NCBI GenBank assembly: GCA_964304625.1
Contig: OZ199840.1
Coordinates: forward strand, 6,882,001 to 6,946,000
DNA from: Kudoa neothunni
Taxonomy: Eukaryota > Cnidaria
Direction of reading: 5' to 3'
DNA: 64,000 nt
Both the position numbers and the translations under genes were made by a program. The notes below the pieces were generated by a model. That model was not told the origin of the DNA, searched no databases, and saw only the letters and a program-made list of their open reading frames with translations. This document shows, piece after piece, positions 1-12,509 of this stretch (within the stretch, counting starts at the first letter, position 1; every line of letters starts with the position of its first letter).

Positions 1-430
1 TGGGAACACGTGATCTATGGGTCACTTTGACATATTAATATCGTTTTTGAATGTTATTAAGAAACGTATCTCCGCGGGATTTGCCCTAAGCGAAGTTGGG
101 CGGTTCCCGCTAGTATATATAAAGCTGATTTTCCCGTGAGTGTGTCAGCTAGTACGCTTGTGCGACAAAACTTCCTCATCATATAACCTTATTCATGAAA
201 CTTTTAACAGTTTTTGATATAGTGAAAAATCTTTCAATTATAATTCACTCATAAAAGCTCCAAATGTATTTAGACAATGGTGATTTTATCGGTTTTAAGT
301 TTATTTAACGGATTACGCGGTTTCAACAATAAGATTAACAATCACTTATTTCAGAGAAGGAGTTAGTTGGAGTTAACATTATCCCCTAATATGCTCTAAT
401 CAATTATTAAATTAATGATACCGTCTATTT
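1..430. other. intergenic DNA with a possible promoter
   Basis: No coding sequence is convincing here. A TATA-like run (TATATATAAA, 114-123) is followed by GC-richer sequence with GTGTGTCAGC about 25 bases downstream, which could be a core promoter or an LTR fragment. No open frame follows before the transposon at 431, so this is weak. Confidence 0.25.
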
Positions 431-1632
431 CAGGGGTCGGCAGCCGATATGACCGAATGAGCCAATTATTGATGGTGGGGAAAATTTATTTACTTCCAGA
501 GCCGCGCATTAAATTTAGACTCAAAAATAAAAATATTTAACTTTGAAACCATGAATATATGCATTTCAGAAAAATCAGGAGAAAATTATCAAATTAGTCT
601 ATTTACGCATTTTTCTGTAACTAATTAACATATTTTTATTATTAGTATTTTAATGCAGGGATAAATAATAAAAGTAAAAACAGTATGCGCTTGAATTTGT
701 CTGATTACTTCAAATAACATTATAATTTCATTTTCAATAATTTCCATTATGATGAATTAGACATTTTACCATTGACTTGTATACAACAAATATACAATAT
801 AAAATTCACTTTCATGAATAATCTTGTCAACAAAAAGAAAGTTTCAACCATATAATTTAACCTTTTAAAATTGAAGGAGTTACTTTCTAATGTATTTTCC
901 TGAATTTAATTATTTCAACGACATATATGGGGTTTTCATTGTATTAAAATTAAAAAACTTTTAATATTACAAGAAAATGCTTTTTAATGGATAAAATTTA
1001 ATGAAAATGTATGTATGTATGTATGACTACTTTTTTGTGTAAAAAATTTGAGTCAACAAAATTTTGAAACTGGAAAAACTATCAACAATTGAACAAGTCT
1101 AATTTAAAGGTTTAATAAAAGTGGTGCGTGTAAACAAAAAAGATGTACTCTGTGTAGTACTCGAAAAATATATTTTTAGGTAGTTTCAATTTAATAATAA
1201 CCTTTTTGTTAAGGAGGAATTTTGATTTACGACAAAGAATAATTTTTTTATTTGAAACCGCAGATAAAATTGGGAACATTTAGAGTTATTGTGCCTCATT
1301 AATAATTGTATATGCATAGGACAATGTTCTATGAAGAATTTTTAAAATTTAAAATTTGTTTGTATTTGCTGAATCATTTCTTTATATATTTAACTTTTAA
1401 ATTGCAAATTAAGAAAATTAGTTCAAGTTGATGTGAATTGGAGTATCATACATTCTTTCAATATCCATATATTTCCCCTAAAAAATAATTTATGTATGAT
1501 GAAAATTCAAAATTTGAACGTAATAACGAGTTCATCGACTGGGAATTATATAATTTCTTCGCGTTTTAACCTTGGATATTGTAGTTTATATTATTCACGT
1601 AAAGTGGGGGAGCCTCAGGTTGCAGTCCCCTG
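431..1632 (+). mobile_element. hAT-like non-autonomous DNA transposon, copy 1
   Basis: The element starts CAGGGGTCGGCAGCC and ends GGTTGCAGTCCCCTG, imperfect terminal inverted repeats of the hAT type. It is flanked by an 8-bp target duplication with one mismatch, GTCTATTT (423-430) and GTCTATCT (1633-1640). The central TA of the duplication fits the nnnTAnnn preference of the Buster branch of hAT. A second, inverted copy at 30753-31887 matches it along its length. There is no transposase frame; the 100-codon open frame at 1433 overlaps the 3' terminus and is not a gene. The superfamily call rests on the termini and duplication length. Confidence 0.8.
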
Positions 1633-1640
1633 GTCTATCT

Positions 1641-2769
1641 GTATACATAAAATGGGCCCGCCTATTTATAAGGTGTGCGTTAGTACACTCTTTAAGCAGA
1701 GACTTTATATATTTGACTTGATAGGTACATCTTAAAATCCCATTAATGGTTTAAGTGCAATGAAAAGGTAAAAATTTGTTAAATTCATGATGAATTGGTA
1801 TCGTTAATTACAATCAGACAGATTAAAGCCCTAAATATTTGGACTTGATCTTCAAATTTCATTAAAACGCCCTTAAAATTTAACCTTAAGCGATAAGATT
1901 TAATGTGTATTTTGAAATTTTACTTTACATAATTATTTATAATATTTATGTTGATTTCAAATGGCTAAAAAGCTGTTTGAAGAAAGAGTGACAAAAATAT
2001 GCCGGATAAAGGAATGTTAAGTTGAATCAAAAATAAACCGCCGCAATTTATCATCGAGTGATATAGTTTTTTCTATTTTTAGGATCACCTCAAAATGATC
2101 ATAATTTTAACTGTGATTATCATGGTCTTTAAAAGTGATATATACAAAAAATTTAGTGTAAATCCTTCTGCAAGTTAATTGAAAGGAATCATATATTTTT
2201 TTATTATTAAACATGTTCTCATGATAAAATATTTCCGATCCTTGCGAAACTGGGCCATTCGCGCTAGTTAACATATCTAGGAATAAATACGGGTTTTTTA
2301 AGTTGGTACGAATGAAAAAGTATTTATCTCTTAATTCTAATTTTAACAAATTTATTTATGTTACACTACATTATTTAGTTAATATTTTAAATTGAATTAG
2401 ATAGCGATAAAACTTCTCTCATATTTTTTTACAACCATAGCAAAATATATTTATTTGACCCAAGAGTTATCATTTTAATAGGTAGATTTAAAAGGGTTCG
2501 ATATACATTGTTAAAGGCATTTTTGAATGTTTCTCAGTCTGTTGATTGGTTTGTCGAGGTACAATAGATTTCTCATTAACTTCACATTCTACACAGTGGT
2601 TTCGAACAATACTTTTTTGCTACCAGGCCGCTAATACACATTACATTTAGGAGGACTGATTAAAAAATAATACGTATATTAAACAACTGAAAACAATTAT
2701 TCATTATTCGAAAAGTATAGAATTTATTTATCGTAATTGTAACTTTAAATATGCAAGAGAGATTGTGAT
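1641..2769. other. AT-rich intergenic DNA
   Basis: This stretch separates the hAT-like element from the 3' end of the sugar-transporter gene. Short open frames on both strands show no recognisable domain or splice pattern. I see nothing else in it. Confidence 0.6.
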
Positions 2770-5025
2770 TCAACATTGACAAGTTGGAACTCTTGGATAA
2801 TGACTATAATCTTCCAAAATTTCTTCAGGACTTCTGTTATACGTTTCAGCCATAAACAGCCAGACATATAAAGAAATCAAGACGTTTACTACCAAAAACA
2901 AGATCAGAATATTCATTCCAATTTTATTATAAGGCTAAAATGTTGATAGAATCAAAAAAACAACTAAGTAATATACAATTAAAAAAACAATAGCGTTGGA
3001 AAGCCAATTTGCTATGACACCTAAACTTTGAGCGCTTGCTATTGCGTTTGGAGGAAAAACTTCCATCGAAATAAACCAGACGAGAGGACCTTATAATATA
3101 ATTCATTTTATTATATATATATATATATAAAATTTACCGGGACCAACTTGGAATATTACCACGAAAAATGCAAACGATCCTATTATCGCTCCAACATGAA
3201 CCTAGTCTCAATTGATCGAAATAGGTAACCAATTGAATACATACCGTTCCAATATTATAAAATATCACTATTAAGGTAGTACATACTGCCATTAAGCCAA
3301 ACCCCAATATCAGAGTTATTTTTCTTCTGAAACGAGTGACTGCAGGTGCCTATCAGTGAATATTGGATTTAACATAAAATTTGAGAATTCCAACTATAAG
3401 TATACAAATATGCAAGATCCTAGCAGTCCGGATCCAATTATCATGAGGGACTTGAGGTCTGGTCTTGTTACTTGCATATTTTTGAGAAGATTAGGACAAA
3501 ACGCCATAACCGCATTTATCCCACTAAGTTGTTGCGCTGCATTGATAAATATGCAACTAATAGCAGCTAGTCGGAATTCCCCTCTTCTGAAAAGCTCAAG
3601 CATTGTGATATTAGAAGCTTTGGTATTTTCTTGATCAGCTGAGGTTTGGATTTTTTGTAAATATGACGGAGCATTATCACCATGAACATCCTTTAAAACT
3701 AAACAATTAATTCTATAAAGAATTCCATAAATCCAATAATAAGGGTTACTTTTGAGGGTTTTAACAGGATCTTTATACTTCGAATATACAAAAATTGGAC
3801 TCTCAGGAAGAATAAATGTTACCACTCCCAACACAATACTCAAACCAGTTGTGATCAAATATGAAAATTGGTAAACAGACCCCATTGTTTCAGGGACAAG
3901 CAAACAGCAAATGGACAAAATTCCAAAGTTGATCAAAATTTGAACCATTGGTTTTGCGTATTTAGCGTGTGAATCGTTCATCAGCTCAAACATATGAACC
4001 ACCGCTGTCACCATGATGCCAGCTATCGAAAAATTTTTAAACATTGAAGCAACAACAACTTGATAAACTAACAAAAATTCACATACATGATCCAATGCCA
4101 TCGAAAAATCTTCCCGCAATAAGGAGCCAGAATGATGTGTACACTGATATACATTTGAAAACTGAGCCAAGAATCACCGACACTATGTACAGATATGTGC
4201 CCTTTTTTCTACCCAAAGTGTTGACCACGAAGTTTGCACTTAAAGCACCAACCAAGCCTCCCAATGGATAGAGACACACTGAACTTGCATAAGCCGTAGG
4301 AAAATCATTTCTTCGCACGTCTAATGGATTTCTTCCGTCTGAAAACCCCATTTTGACTGAAAAATACCCCAATACTTCCTATGATGTAGATACTAATAAA
4401 TACGTGCTCATCAATCAATAAAATATACATCTTCATTGAATAAAGCACTTATATGGAAACCCATAATAAGAGGAGCAGTTAGTAAAAGAAAAGACAAAAG
4501 GTGATATTTGTTGAATCCTTCTGATTTCATCTCAGCTACGTCAGGTTGTGATTCGGCAGCAGGAGCAGATTTATTAGCTTTGTCTAAATAATTATACGAT
4601 TAGACATAGAAATAATAATTATATCGGATTTTTAATAATGCTTTGATATAAAATTTGGTTAATGAATGAAAGCATCAAATAAAAATCTACCGTTTATGTT
4701 TTGATCTTCTGATTCGGATTTTTTGTCATTGCTGGTGCTGCTTCTGCTTTTGCTACTGCTAGCGTCTTCTTCTTTAACAAGTTAATTTAGATTTTTATTT
4801 ATAATTCCAATACGTTTGTTTATAGGCAAATAATATTACTTACCAGAGGATATTTGTGATTCTGTCGCCCTATCTTCACTTGATATAGAATCGTTGCTTT
4901 TTTCGTTATCACCTATCAAAAAGTAAAGTATATCAAAATAAAATACTATATGTAAATTAATGAGAGCTAAATTAATTAACACGATCCTAGCTAAAATTAA
5001 CATCAATTGAATTACTTCCAGACAT
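2770..5025 (-). CDS. GLUT/SLC2-type facilitative sugar transporter, 10 exons
   Basis: Ten exons join in frame with GT-AG introns: 5025-5016, 4912-4844, 4771-4691, 4583-4429, 4378-4087, 4022-3406, 3349-3245, 3201-3138, 3089-2977, 2934-2770, giving about 556 residues. The protein should be a 12-helix plasma-membrane hexose carrier of the major facilitator superfamily. Seen motifs are NTLGRKKG in the loop after helix 2, GRFFDGIGS, PESP before the central loop, QQLSGINA in helix 7 and GPGPLVWF in helix 10. The N-terminus carries a roughly 90-residue Ser/Asp/Glu-rich cytoplasmic extension encoded by four small exons. The usual PETKGR motif after helix 12 has become AETYNRS. No ortholog-level name is justified and the substrate is inferred. 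Start chosen as the ATG that splices in phase into the acidic exon 2. Confidence 0.88.
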
Positions 5026-7205
5026 CTTATCTTTAACTTATTCGTTCACTCTAAATACGTATAGATTAATAGGTTTCTCACATAAAAAAATTAAAAATTT
5101 TTACTCAACAAGTCTAGAATGAAATAATAACTTCGTTATTAATCCCAAAATGGAATTAACGTAATTACGTATTAATTCAGATTGAGGGGAACTTTATGTG
5201 GGTTAAAAATGAATTTTTACTATTATCTTGTATTTCTCTATATTGATGAGTTTTTAGGAAATAATAATGGTTAATCTTGGTTCATCCATTAAAACTTTAC
5301 CATATTATTATGTTACGAAGAATCAATCAATTGATATCGTTTCTACCTATTGATTAAGATAGATAATACCTTCAACCTGTAACAAATAAAACATGTTTGG
5401 TGTTTTTTATAAATATACATATTTAGATCTAAGGAGTAAAATCATCAATATGCGTTTTACAATAGTTAGAGTAAACTTGAGATTTTAATTTCATTAACCT
5501 TCCGAGCCAGCGTTGCCAGCCGTGTCCGATTTTTACACTTGTTCTTCGAAATAACGAATAATTTTAAACCAATGTTTCAAAGATAAGAAGTTATTGCAAA
5601 TTCAAAAAAACGGAATTTAATTTTTGCTGATTTCATTACGAGAAATCTTCGAGTAGAAAATTTTACACTTGAAACAATGCTTTATTCCAAATTGAAATGT
5701 TTGCAATAGAAGTTCACCAAACGCAAGATACGATTAGAAATTTTAATAATTCTTAAAGCCCACGTAATACAAAAATTTATCAAAATTAACACATTTTTAA
5801 ATTTTATGCTCTTATCAAGACCAACATTTTGGATTTTTTACCATTATTAGCGGCAAGACAGTTTTATCATGACTATGAACCATTTTGGGATTATTACGAA
5901 GAGATTTTTGTATTTGAATTCTAAATGCTTGAATTTCAAAAAAGACTCTGATGTTGGTGATAACCAATGCTAAGTTATTACAAGTGTCTGTTATCAATTT
6001 TCATAAAATTCTAATTTTAGGTATAACCTAGACAAATTAAAATTTAATTAAATATTATCTACATGATTAATTTTTCTTAATTGTAACGAATAAATGGTCG
6101 CACATAAAAATAAAACCTCATCTAGGTATAGTTCAGATACGTGGCGTCAGGGTAAGCAGTGACTAACCGAGAGTACAAAACAACAACACAAATTTTCTTA
6201 TAAAAAAAGTTTTTATTTAATTTAATCTTTTTATATTAATTTATCTTCGTATTTTTCATAGAATAGTAAAACGTTTGATAATTTTCCGGCTGCATACGTT
6301 CGAACTAGCACTACCTCCAAGTCGCTCGATTAACTCCGCAGTCGCATCCAAAGCTAGCACTTGTCGCATGCGCCAGTTAACACATGGCGCTTTATTGGCC
6401 TCTGGAAGCACAATCTTCGCTTCCCCTCGAATACTTTCGGTTCAATATTCCAAATTAAAAATTTTATACAATTTTTTGATAACTTTTATTCGTTATTTTC
6501 TGTTTCAAGTTAATAAATTTGTTATCTTTTATTTATAGGAAAATTAGACATTACACTTTACGGAGTAAATAATTTTTTAATGATTAAACTCTAATCGTTA
6601 ATCCCTGTTTTGTTTACTTTAAAAATAGCCGTAGGAATCATGAATAATAATAAATATTTTAAAGCATTTTCAAAACTTTCGTAGGAAGAAAAAATAACAA
6701 TTATTTACTGGTGGAAGACCTACCCCAGAGCTTTCATAATTACAACAAAAGATAGATCAAATTACCAGAACATTCAAAACTATCTGATACAACAAAAAGT
6801 AATGGTTATGTGGTTGTATTACAGAAAATAATAAATCGACTTTTTTGTTTCGCATGAATGCTTTTCTCAGCATCCTGCGAAAGTGTTTGGTTGAATGAAG
6901 GAGGTATTGTGACTTAAAAAATTTTTGACAGCTTCAGAACTCACGATAATCTAATACTGGGATAAAATCAGTGAGTGCTTACCTCAAGCAAATATCCACT
7001 CCACGTGTCTGATATACCGTAAGAAATCAATTCAAGTAATCCCCTCGGGACCAAGAGACAAAATGCGTCAAATTGGTCACGTCCAGGGCGTCCAATGAGA
7101 CTATCGGAAAAAAACCCGAGGTTTAACTCTCAAAAAACTCAAGATCACAAAGAAAACACAATAATATTATTAAAATAACAAAAATTATTATTTTAAACGT
7201 GTTAT
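5026..7205. other. gene-poor DNA with a possible exon and a piggyBac-like end
   Basis: At 5494-5497 a TTAA is followed by CCTTCCGAGCCAGCG, resembling the piggyBac terminus seen at 9025, but no partner end was found. On the minus strand 6441-6256 is open for about 60 codons and is richer in GC than its surroundings. It contains stretches such as EAKIVLPEANKAPC and ATAELIERLGGSAS and could be an exon or relic. The rest is AT-rich with no recognisable gene. Confidence 0.4.
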
Positions 7206-7520
7206 CTAATTATTATCGTCAATTGAATCGTCTTCATCATCTTCACAACCCTCAGTTAAGAAGTTTGATCTATTTTTCATGTGTTCAAGGTATCGTTGTC
7301 TCACAACATCGCTGCTCACGCCATGTATTAGTTTATTTGTTGGATGCGACATCAAATACGTATTATTATTTCTTCTGATCAACTGCCTTGCGAGAAGTTT
7401 ACATTTTACAGATTCGGCCTTTAATGAGTTGATGTATTTAGTTTTCATTCTGTTCATTAATGAAAAAATTTGTCCAGCATTTGCTGTAGCTGAAATTTCT
7501 GTCCTTAGCAACTTGATCAA
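7206..7520 (-). pseudogene. hAT transposase C-terminal fragment (tentative)
   Basis: The frame encodes about 104 residues containing FSLMNRMKTKY and SLKAESVKC. These resemble the C-terminal dimerisation segment of hAT transposases, where a Ser-Phe-(S/L)-x-(M/L)-(N/K)-x-I-K-T stretch is typical. The tail is acidic (DDEDDSIDDNN). No catalytic core is visible upstream (7521 and above), so this is a relic or an unrelated protein. Family assignment is by motif memory only. Confidence 0.4.
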
Positions 7521-9020
7521 GCCAATCTTTAAAATCTACTTGTAACCAATATTAACTCGAGCACATATTATTCCACGCTCTTTTTGAATTCCATTTTAAT
7601 TTTTATTCGTAAATTAAAATAATATACTTTAATAACTTCAAAATATGTTATTAAAAATCTTGAAAATTTTAAGACAACGTCGATATACTCAAATACAATC
7701 ATAGAATAATAAGAACAATTGATTAAATAACAATTATCCAAGAATCGGAAAATAGCGCGCTGCCGACGACCGTGATATCGTTTTAAAATTTCGAATAATT
7801 TTAATTCTCTCTACTCTTAAAACAATAAATATGATTATTATACCTAATTCAAAAACTTTTATTTATAAACTGATCTCAAAAAATGCTAGAATCTACAAGT
7901 TTTGTAAAAAAATAAAAAAAACCCAAGAACCCGAGGTTAGTAGAAAAATCCAAGATCTTGGGAAAAACCCAAGGTTTGGACACCCTGGACCAAATGGGTT
8001 ACACGCCTGCGTGAGCCGCCATTTTTAACCACAAAAACTCCTATTTTTGGATGATATATTGAATTAAATTTCATGAACAATAGTTCTACCTAAACAATAT
8101 GATTTATAGCAATTCCGTAAATCATATGGATGGATATTTTTCGCGGGTTTTTCATACGTAAACATAATCACTTCTGACTCAGAAAAACTTTATTTAAATT
8201 CCATTCAACTTATCGTTTGACACATTTTATCCTGGCGTTAGGCTGAATCTCTTATATTCTCATTATCTAATATTCTCATTTCATATTTAAACGCAGGACG
8301 TCGAATGTTATGATCATAAGTAGTGAATGCTTATATTTGTTTATCAATTTTTTAGCTTAAGATGTTTAAAATTTTTCGTTATTATTATTTATTATTTTTA
8401 CACTCATCACTTATCAATGTTAAGGAATAAATTATTTTCGCGTTTGTTATTAAATTCCCTCCGTCTTTAGCAATTTGGATCGTAATATTTATGCATAAAA
8501 AATCAATTTGAGGTAAATAATCTTAATATAAATAAAATTGTAAGTCTAATTTTGAATTTTGGCTTACTTTTCCGATTACTTTTTATATGAAAACTAATAA
8601 TTGAACCTTTAAAGGATTATATGAATTAAAAACAAGAATTGTTTATTCGCCCCAAACGAATTAAATTTCTCGTGTGTAGTTTAGACCAGGACTGCCAGCG
8701 GGGGTTTACGAAAAACACAAGGATGGACGCTCAAAAAACCAAAGATAGAGTAAAAGCTAGTTTCAAGTACAACAAAAAAATAGAATCGCACCTGCTAACG
8801 TTTTTAATCTTCCGATTATATAATTACGTCCTCAGATATTAAATGTAAATTTATCGTCGTATTATTGTAATTTCTCGGCGCGAACATACACTCATGTAAT
8901 GTCTGGCATAGATAAATATACACACAATTAATTCCTTTATATTTCAAAATTATTTTGAAATAACGTTTAAATTTATAATGTACGACAATGTTTACTGTGT
9001 AATTATGTAAACGTGTCACG
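7521..9020. other. AT-rich intergenic DNA with decayed repeats
   Basis: No gene recognised. Around 7762 a CGCGCTGCCGACGACCGTG block followed by ATTTCGAATAATTTTAA is loosely similar to 5505-5570 and may be a second copy of the same decayed element. GC-richer patches at 7920-8010 and 8685-8760 look like remnants of repeats. Confidence 0.4.
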
Positions 9021-10363
9021 TTAACCTTCCCAGCGCCTGAAAATTGACTTTACACCTTCCTTCTTTTGGGATCTAATGGACCCCATATTTTTTTAACTTG
9101 AATTATGAGAAAATATGCAATAAGGAATTCACTAAAGTATGAGAGAAAATTATACATAAAATACTGAAAAATGTCACAATTATCACACCGGCGGTTGTTA
9201 ACGATCTTTACCGAAACATTTAAAAGGTTAAATTAGGCATCTAATTTAACAAGTTTAACGTTATTTTTTAAATTAATGCATTTTAATAAAAATGTATATC
9301 ATTCCACATTCACAAAGTCTTATAAATTATTCTCTTTATAATTAATTTCTTAATAATCACGCCCAGTAAAACCCGCAATACATATTGTTTCAAAATAGAT
9401 AAAATGTGAGCTATTTATATTATTTTAATTTTTAATGTTACAATATATCACGCAAACAACTTTGAATTGCTTTTATTACAGTTGGTTCTACAAATATAAA
9501 AAAAGTTTCTTGCTTTCTTGTCTTGAGATCTTGAACAATAACAGCATCACTCGTGACAAAGAAATTCGAGTGATTATAATTTAGATTTGAGAATCAACAT
9601 ATAGACAAGGAGTCCAATATAAGCCAATAACTGTTGGTTCGCCATATCTTCAAATAATGCTGACAATTATAATTTCCAAAATCGCTAGTATTTGAAATAG
9701 CAGTTGAGAAAAAGACTCACCATAAAATATGAGGAATGCATCAACTAAAGAGGTTATTCAGTTTAAAGCGTTCGAATGTGAACCTTGAGATTTTGAAAGA
9801 TATTACGTTTAGATCATTTAATCATTTGAAGTTTCTCAGAAAACCAATTAACACCATCCTTATCTTTGTACATATTTCGATAACATTTATTACATTTAGG
9901 GACAATAGAATGACGTTAATAACCAAAGTATCGAAAGTTATCGTAAAATTCTTATATATCGGATTCAAATTCATCCAAAATATTATGCTCAGAATAATTT
10001 ATGACGGCATTTCACTCGTCGAAAATGATCGGTATTTGGCGTACGCATAGTTTTTTAAAATTGCCTCTGCTTCCTCTTGATAACATTTTATTTAATTCTC
10101 AGAATTGTTGCAAATTATTTTTCATCGTTTGATAGAAAAATAAAGTTGGATCCATTGGATCACAAAAGAAGGAATGTGTAAGTATATTGATTATTTCTTG
10201 ACCTGAATTTACAAATTAAAATATTCTGTGATATTTTAATAGAACTCACATTTTTAGGAGAATAGATGTGATTTTGAATTCAATGATGTAATATAAGATT
10301 CTCTAAAATTGATTCAAACATCCATTGGGGTCCAATGGACACCAAAGACGCTCTGAAGGTTAA
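9021..10363 (-). mobile_element. piggyBac element, internally deleted (family with CCTTCC-AGCG ends)
   Basis: TTAA target duplications sit at 9021-9024 and 10360-10363. Just inside are CCTTCCCAGCG and, reading inward from the other side, CCTTCAGAGCG, followed by GGGATC/GGACCCC-type subterminal palindromes. The right 700 bp aligns with 54100-54781, a second copy of the family. Only decayed pieces of the N-terminal transposase region remain on the minus strand (about 9470-10100), so this is a 1.3-kb deletion derivative. Confidence 0.8.
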
Positions 10364-10884
10364 AAATGCTAAATGAAACATTTCTAGTAAAATACAAATC
10401 AAACAGGAAAGAATGGATGATTAGGGAAACATTTAACAAATAACTTTATAATTTTGATAATGTATTCAAAACGAAGTACAAGAGAGTTTTCTACTTCTTA
10501 GTAATGCTATTCACCACGCCGGAATTCATTAGTCCAATATCTCTCTTATATTCCTTACAAAAAATTCAACTAGCGTTTTTCAGCCATTAGACCATGGAAT
10601 CATTTTCACATTCAAATCAAACTACAAAAACAGTTTAGTAAAAAGTCATATTGCTACAGTTAGCAGTGATATAAATACATCCTCCCAAGGTATGCTTCAA
10701 ACATTTTTCCTAATTATAAATAATGGGACGGTGTTTCGAAGGATATTGTATTGAACTGATTCAGAAAATATGAGTTTCCTGTAGCCGATAAATTCGAGCG
10801 TTCATTAAATATTAATTTAAGCAATAAAGAATTCTCAGCTGTAAATTCCGAGATTATTTAAGAGGAAGTAATTATGCCTACATC
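10364..10884. other. intergenic DNA with a possible coding relic
   Basis: On the plus strand around 10710-10860 fragments such as FRKYEFPVADKFERS can be read through several stop codons, which suggests a decayed coding sequence I cannot identify. Nothing else is recognised. Confidence 0.3.
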
Positions 10885-11280
10885 AAAACACTTTGACGAG
10901 CTTGCTGCTTCCGTGTCGGTGGGTCTCTGTTCCATATTTTGGAGCTGTGGTTAACGTGTACTCTCGCTGTGGAGTGGGACGCACTGGCAGCCAGATTTGC
11001 ATGAATAGGAGTTTGAATCTCCGGAACCCATCGAAAGGCAAAGTAATTTGCAGTTCCCACAGAGCCAACGTCCTTAAAGGGATAGGGTTTGGGGTGGTGG
11101 TCGCACTGAGATGAGGATGTTTAATGGGTTAAAGTCCCACACTACCGCATAAAGATAAGCGACGGGGTTTCATGTTACGTCCTGCGGTACCTAAAGCGTT
11201 AATGGAAGAGGTCAGACCAACCCGAATTCCACAACCTAATAAGTTGCGCCAGGGGTTTTACCTTGTAAACAAAAAAAATT
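10885..11280 (+). repeat. SINE copy A, lacking its tRNA-like head
   Basis: About 390 bp match the body and tail of the SINE at 23411-26110 in opposite orientation, including GTGTCGGTGGGT, GGAACCCATCGAAAGGC and the 3' segment CCACAACCTAATAAGTTGCG ending in an A-rich tail near 11270. This copy lacks the tRNA-like head seen in the other, so it is 5'-truncated. It shows the uninterrupted sequence (TCCTTAAAGGGA, around 11070) where copy B carries a piggyBac. Confidence 0.75.
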
Positions 11281-11455
11281 CTGAAACTGAAGATTTAGGA
11301 GTGGCAGAATTTATATCAGAAAAAGATGTATTTAAATTTTTAAACAAGCAGAATAAATATACCACCGAGAGGAATTGATTATCTAGACGAACTAATGAGT
11401 TAAGATGATAAATTTACGACATACGTTTTTAAAAATATAGATAAAAATAACATTA

Positions 11456-12509
11456 GGCTAAAGTCCAATATCTGTGTCCGCGCTCGGTCAAAAAATACAC
11501 CATCGGTAAAAGTCGGTATCAAATTTAAATTAATCGTATCCTCATAACTAGTTTAAATAATGTGCTTAATTCAATGCCACGATATTTTTTACGAAACATA
11601 AAATCGGATACATAATCACAGACTCCATCTGGTGTTTTATTTGTGGCCTTTCTATAGTGCCTTTTGAAAGCTCCCCACATCGCTTCTATTTTGTTTGTAT
11701 GGACACCTTCATTTGAGACGAACCGGCGGTTGTGAATAACAGTTCCATGGGTGAAGCCTAGATCTTTCAAACGGTTGTATCCACGTCAGCCATCAGTCCA
11801 GATTATCGTCCCTTCTTCCACATTATCCAGAATAATCTTCTCAAAAACTTCCCTGTTTCTATATTAGGATATTTTAAAGAAGAAATTCCCATCTTTGTCA
11901 ATCCCACCGATTATCCAATATTGCTGGTTTTTTAATATGCGCCCAACATTATATTTTCTTGTTGTAATGGCGGTCTCATCAATTTGCACAATTTTACCGG
12001 GCCCTCCTATTTTTTGAAAATCTTCGTCTAATTTCAAGGTCATCAAATCCAAAATAATTGTTCTCCGCTCATAAATAGTAGATGATGACGAAATCGAAAG
12101 ATTTCTTTTGATAGATTCGTAGGTTAAATTTGGTTCTTTTATTGTACAACCCATAAATAGAAACAATTCCCATAAAGGAAGTTTTGAATATTCAAATATG
12201 GTTCCAGTTCTAATTGACGTCCTTTTTTTACATACTATACATTTATTTTGGAATCCATCACTAGTATCATTCCTCGAAATTATTGCCAAACTTCCACCAC
12301 AAGGACATTTAGAATGTGAATTTATTAACCCAAGAGATTGAATGTTCTTTAAGGAATATGATAGATCATCTCGAAAATAACTATATTCCATAAATGTAAT
12401 TTGATCAATGCCCTCAAAAGTAAATATTTTTTTGAAATTATTCATTGCGCTAAATGAACGAAGTGTACCGAAAATTCACGAGCATGGACACACATACTGG
12501 ACTTTAGCC
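11456..12509 (-). mobile_element. Merlin (IS1016/ISXO2-like) DNA transposon, copy 1
   Basis: Terminal inverted repeats of about 30 bp start GGCTAAAGTCCA on both ends (11456 rightwards; 12509 leftwards) and continue with TGTGTCC and a GCTCG block. The element is about 1054 bp and encodes a single transposase on the minus strand. Merlin elements are the eukaryotic relatives of bacterial IS1016 and usually make 8-9 bp target duplications; I could not see a clean duplication here. Confidence 0.85.
11525..12445 (-). pseudogene. Merlin/ISXO2-like transposase with two in-frame stops
   Basis: One frame from 12445 encodes about 300 residues. It has an N-terminal zinc-ribbon-like CPCGG and CIVC pair, QIDETAITTRKYNVGR with the first catalytic Asp, IWTDG with the second, and GVHTNKIEAMW with the third acidic residue of the IS1595/ISXO2 DDE fold. 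The frame is interrupted by TAA at about 11861-11863 and by TGA at 11786-11788. The TGA falls straight after IWTDG, where the family usually has Trp (x-W-R-G-Y). The same TGA occurs in Merlin copy 2, so it may not be simple decay. The frame otherwise runs through without shifts. Confidence 0.85.

Noticed and set aside
1433-1735. 100-codon open frame as a gene
   Set aside because: It overlaps the end of the hAT-like element and matches a chance frame in the inverted copy at 30749-30946; no domain.
4023-4086. A 19-nt intron in the transporter gene (donor at 4086, early acceptor)
   Set aside because: A 64-nt intron using a later acceptor (exon resuming at 4022) also keeps the frame and restores a normal GLUT spacing between GIGS and PESP.
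9736-10050. 104-codon plus-strand frame
   Set aside because: It lies antisense within the deleted piggyBac and aligns with the opposite strand of the copy at 54100-54781.
11786-11788. Selenocysteine codon in Merlin
   Set aside because: The family normally has Trp, not Cys, at this site, and no SECIS-like element could be judged by eye; only the shared UGA is reported.
11525-12445. Bacterial IS1595 insertion or contamination
   Set aside because: Eukaryotic flanks, AT-rich composition and a second diverged copy (36.7-45.1 kb) nested with Gypsy and MULE elements show it is a resident Merlin transposon.
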